The notes beneath the pieces were generated by a model. It was not told the DNA's origin. It did no database searches and worked only from the letters and a program-made list of their open reading frames with translations. Below, one piece after another: positions 14,862 to 15,432 of a stretch of 15,432 nt of DNA. A program made the position numbers and the translations under genes. Location of the stretch: assembly GCA_934317205.1 (NCBI GenBank), contig CAKREL010000057.1, positions 1 to 15,432 on the forward strand, written 5' to 3'. Position 1 is the stretch's first letter; each line of letters starts with the position of its first letter. This DNA comes from an uncultured Eubacterium sp. GTDB lineage: Bacteria; Bacillota; Clostridia; Lachnospirales; Lachnospiraceae.

Positions 14862-14890
14862 AACCTCAGAAATTATAAATTTCTGAGGTT
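14862..14890 (-). terminator. Terminator of the rRNA/tRNA operon
   Basis: AACCTCAGAAATT (14862-14874) and AATTTCTGAGGTT (14878-14890) form a 13-base-pair stem with a very short loop. On the minus strand it is followed by a run of six T (overlapping the stem foot). It starts six bases past the tRNA-Cys 3' end. Confidence 0.88.
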
Positions 14891-14895
14891 ATAAG

Positions 14896-14966
14896 AGGCG
14901 ACAACCAGATTCGAACTGGTGATAGAGGTGTTGCAGACCTTTGCCTTACCACTTGGCTATGTCGCC
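14896..14966 (-). tRNA. tRNA-Cys (anticodon GCA)
   Basis: The 71-base gene folds as a normal cloverleaf. A seven-pair acceptor stem joins GGCGACA at the 5' end to TGTCGCC, with U as discriminator base as usual for tRNA-Cys. The anticodon GCA sits in the loop CTGCAAC, and the T arm has the usual TTCGAAT loop. The 3' CCA is not encoded. It is the last gene of the ribosomal operon and lies just before the terminator. Confidence 0.97.
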
Positions 14967-15060
14967 ATATTTAATTAATAAATCTTTTGTATTATACCAT
15001 TTTCAAATAAATACGTCAATATAGAAAAATTTATTTTGAAAACACTTACTTATGAAAAAA

Positions 15061-15132
15061 CTCCCCGAGTAGGGCTCGAACCTACAACAACTCGGTTAAC
15101 AGCCGAGTGCTCTACCATTGAGCTATCGAGGA
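15061..15132 (-). tRNA. tRNA-Asn (anticodon GUU)
   Basis: The 72-base gene has a seven-pair acceptor stem (TCCTCGA with TCGGGGA, one G-U pair) and discriminator G. The anticodon loop is CTGTTAA, giving GUU for Asn, and the T loop is TTCGAGC. The 3' CCA is not encoded. It follows the 23S gene in the operon and lies 94 bases before tRNA-Cys. Confidence 0.97.
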
Positions 15133-15358
15133 ATAAGGTACATGATATATACCTTCAAAACTTCATACAGTTGAGATCTTAGCTTCTTTTATTCAATTTC
15201 TCACTCACTTCGAAAAGCTGTCATTCGGAATCCATTCGCTTTGCTCATTTCTTCCTCATGTCATTTGCTTCGCAAATCTTCCGCATCATCTATATGCATC
15301 CACTCAAATAAATTTTCCTGTCTGCATCTGATGATACTCCCCGCTTTTCTCAGCTTTT
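15133..15358 (-). other. 23S rRNA to tRNA-Asn spacer, no gene seen
   Basis: No 5S rRNA, tRNA or protein gene is visible in these 226 bases. The stretch holds a small perfect hairpin, ATTTGC-TTC-GCAAAT (15263-15277), and several loosely repeated GCGAA/GAATGA words. Further on, CAACTGTATGAAGTTTTGAA on the minus strand (about 15171-15152) resembles common rRNA spacer sequence of Lachnospiraceae. It probably carries rRNA processing signals. Confidence 0.6.
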
Positions 15359-15432
15359 TGGTCAAGCCCTCAAACGATTAGTAACAGTCAGCTCCATGTG
15401 TTACCACACTTCCACCTCTGCCCTATCTACCT
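15359..15432 (-). rRNA. 23S rRNA, 3' end (cut by the window edge)
   Basis: Read on the minus strand, the sequence runs GGTAACACATGGAGCTGACT, then TACTAATCG and GAGGGCTTGACC. This is the conserved last part of bacterial 23S rRNA ending in the strand that pairs with the 23S 5' end. Only about 74 bases lie inside the window; the exact 3' end may differ by a few bases. Confidence 0.93.

Noticed and set aside
15133..15358. Possible 5S rRNA gene in the 23S-tRNA spacer.
   Set aside because: None of the conserved 5S segments (such as the CCGAAC loop region) is present, and the sequence is low in GC with short repeats.
1..15432. Mobile element, prophage, CRISPR or toxin-antitoxin content.
   Set aside because: No transposase, integrase, regularly spaced repeats or small paired genes were seen. 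Coding style is even across the window.

Overview
The window looks like part of a low-to-moderate GC Firmicutes chromosome of the Lachnospiraceae type, most likely Eubacterium ramulus or a very close relative. The case rests on the first gene, which I recognise as the phloretin hydrolase known from E. ramulus, on strong GGAGG-type ribosome binding sites, and on the rRNA/tRNA tail at the right end. The species call rests on memory of one protein and was not searched.

Left end (1-1033): phy, the only protein gene on the + strand, encodes a zinc C-C hydrolase that splits phloretin into phloroglucinol and phloretate, a step in anaerobic flavonoid breakdown. It ends at a bidirectional terminator shared with the convergent minus-strand genes.

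Middle (1034-8760), all on the minus strand: an ECF sigma factor with a membrane zinc-finger anti-sigma factor (11 bp overlap); a GntP-type permease with its own promoter and terminator; a coupled three-gene unit of OmpR-type response regulator, HAMP histidine kinase and membrane-anchored periplasmic-binding-type protein with no ABC permease next to it; and a LysR-type regulator with two adjacent palindromes in front of it.

Right part (8781-14760), minus strand: three consecutive cyclic-di-GMP genes. Transcription order is a Cache-GGDEF membrane cyclase, a second Cache-GGDEF membrane cyclase, and a large cytoplasmic REC - HD-GYP - PAS-like - PAS-like - GGDEF protein with both catalytic sets intact. 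The gaps are 81 and 46 bases, so the group could sense external ligands and set c-di-GMP in both directions.

Right end (14862-15432), minus strand: the tail of a ribosomal RNA operon, with the 3' end of 23S rRNA, tRNA-Asn(GUU), tRNA-Cys(GCA) and a strong terminator. No 5S gene is visible after the 23S gene. I see no mobile element, CRISPR array or prophage gene. The most interesting parts are the signalling units: a kinase paired with an orphan binding protein, and a single protein able in principle to make and degrade c-di-GMP.
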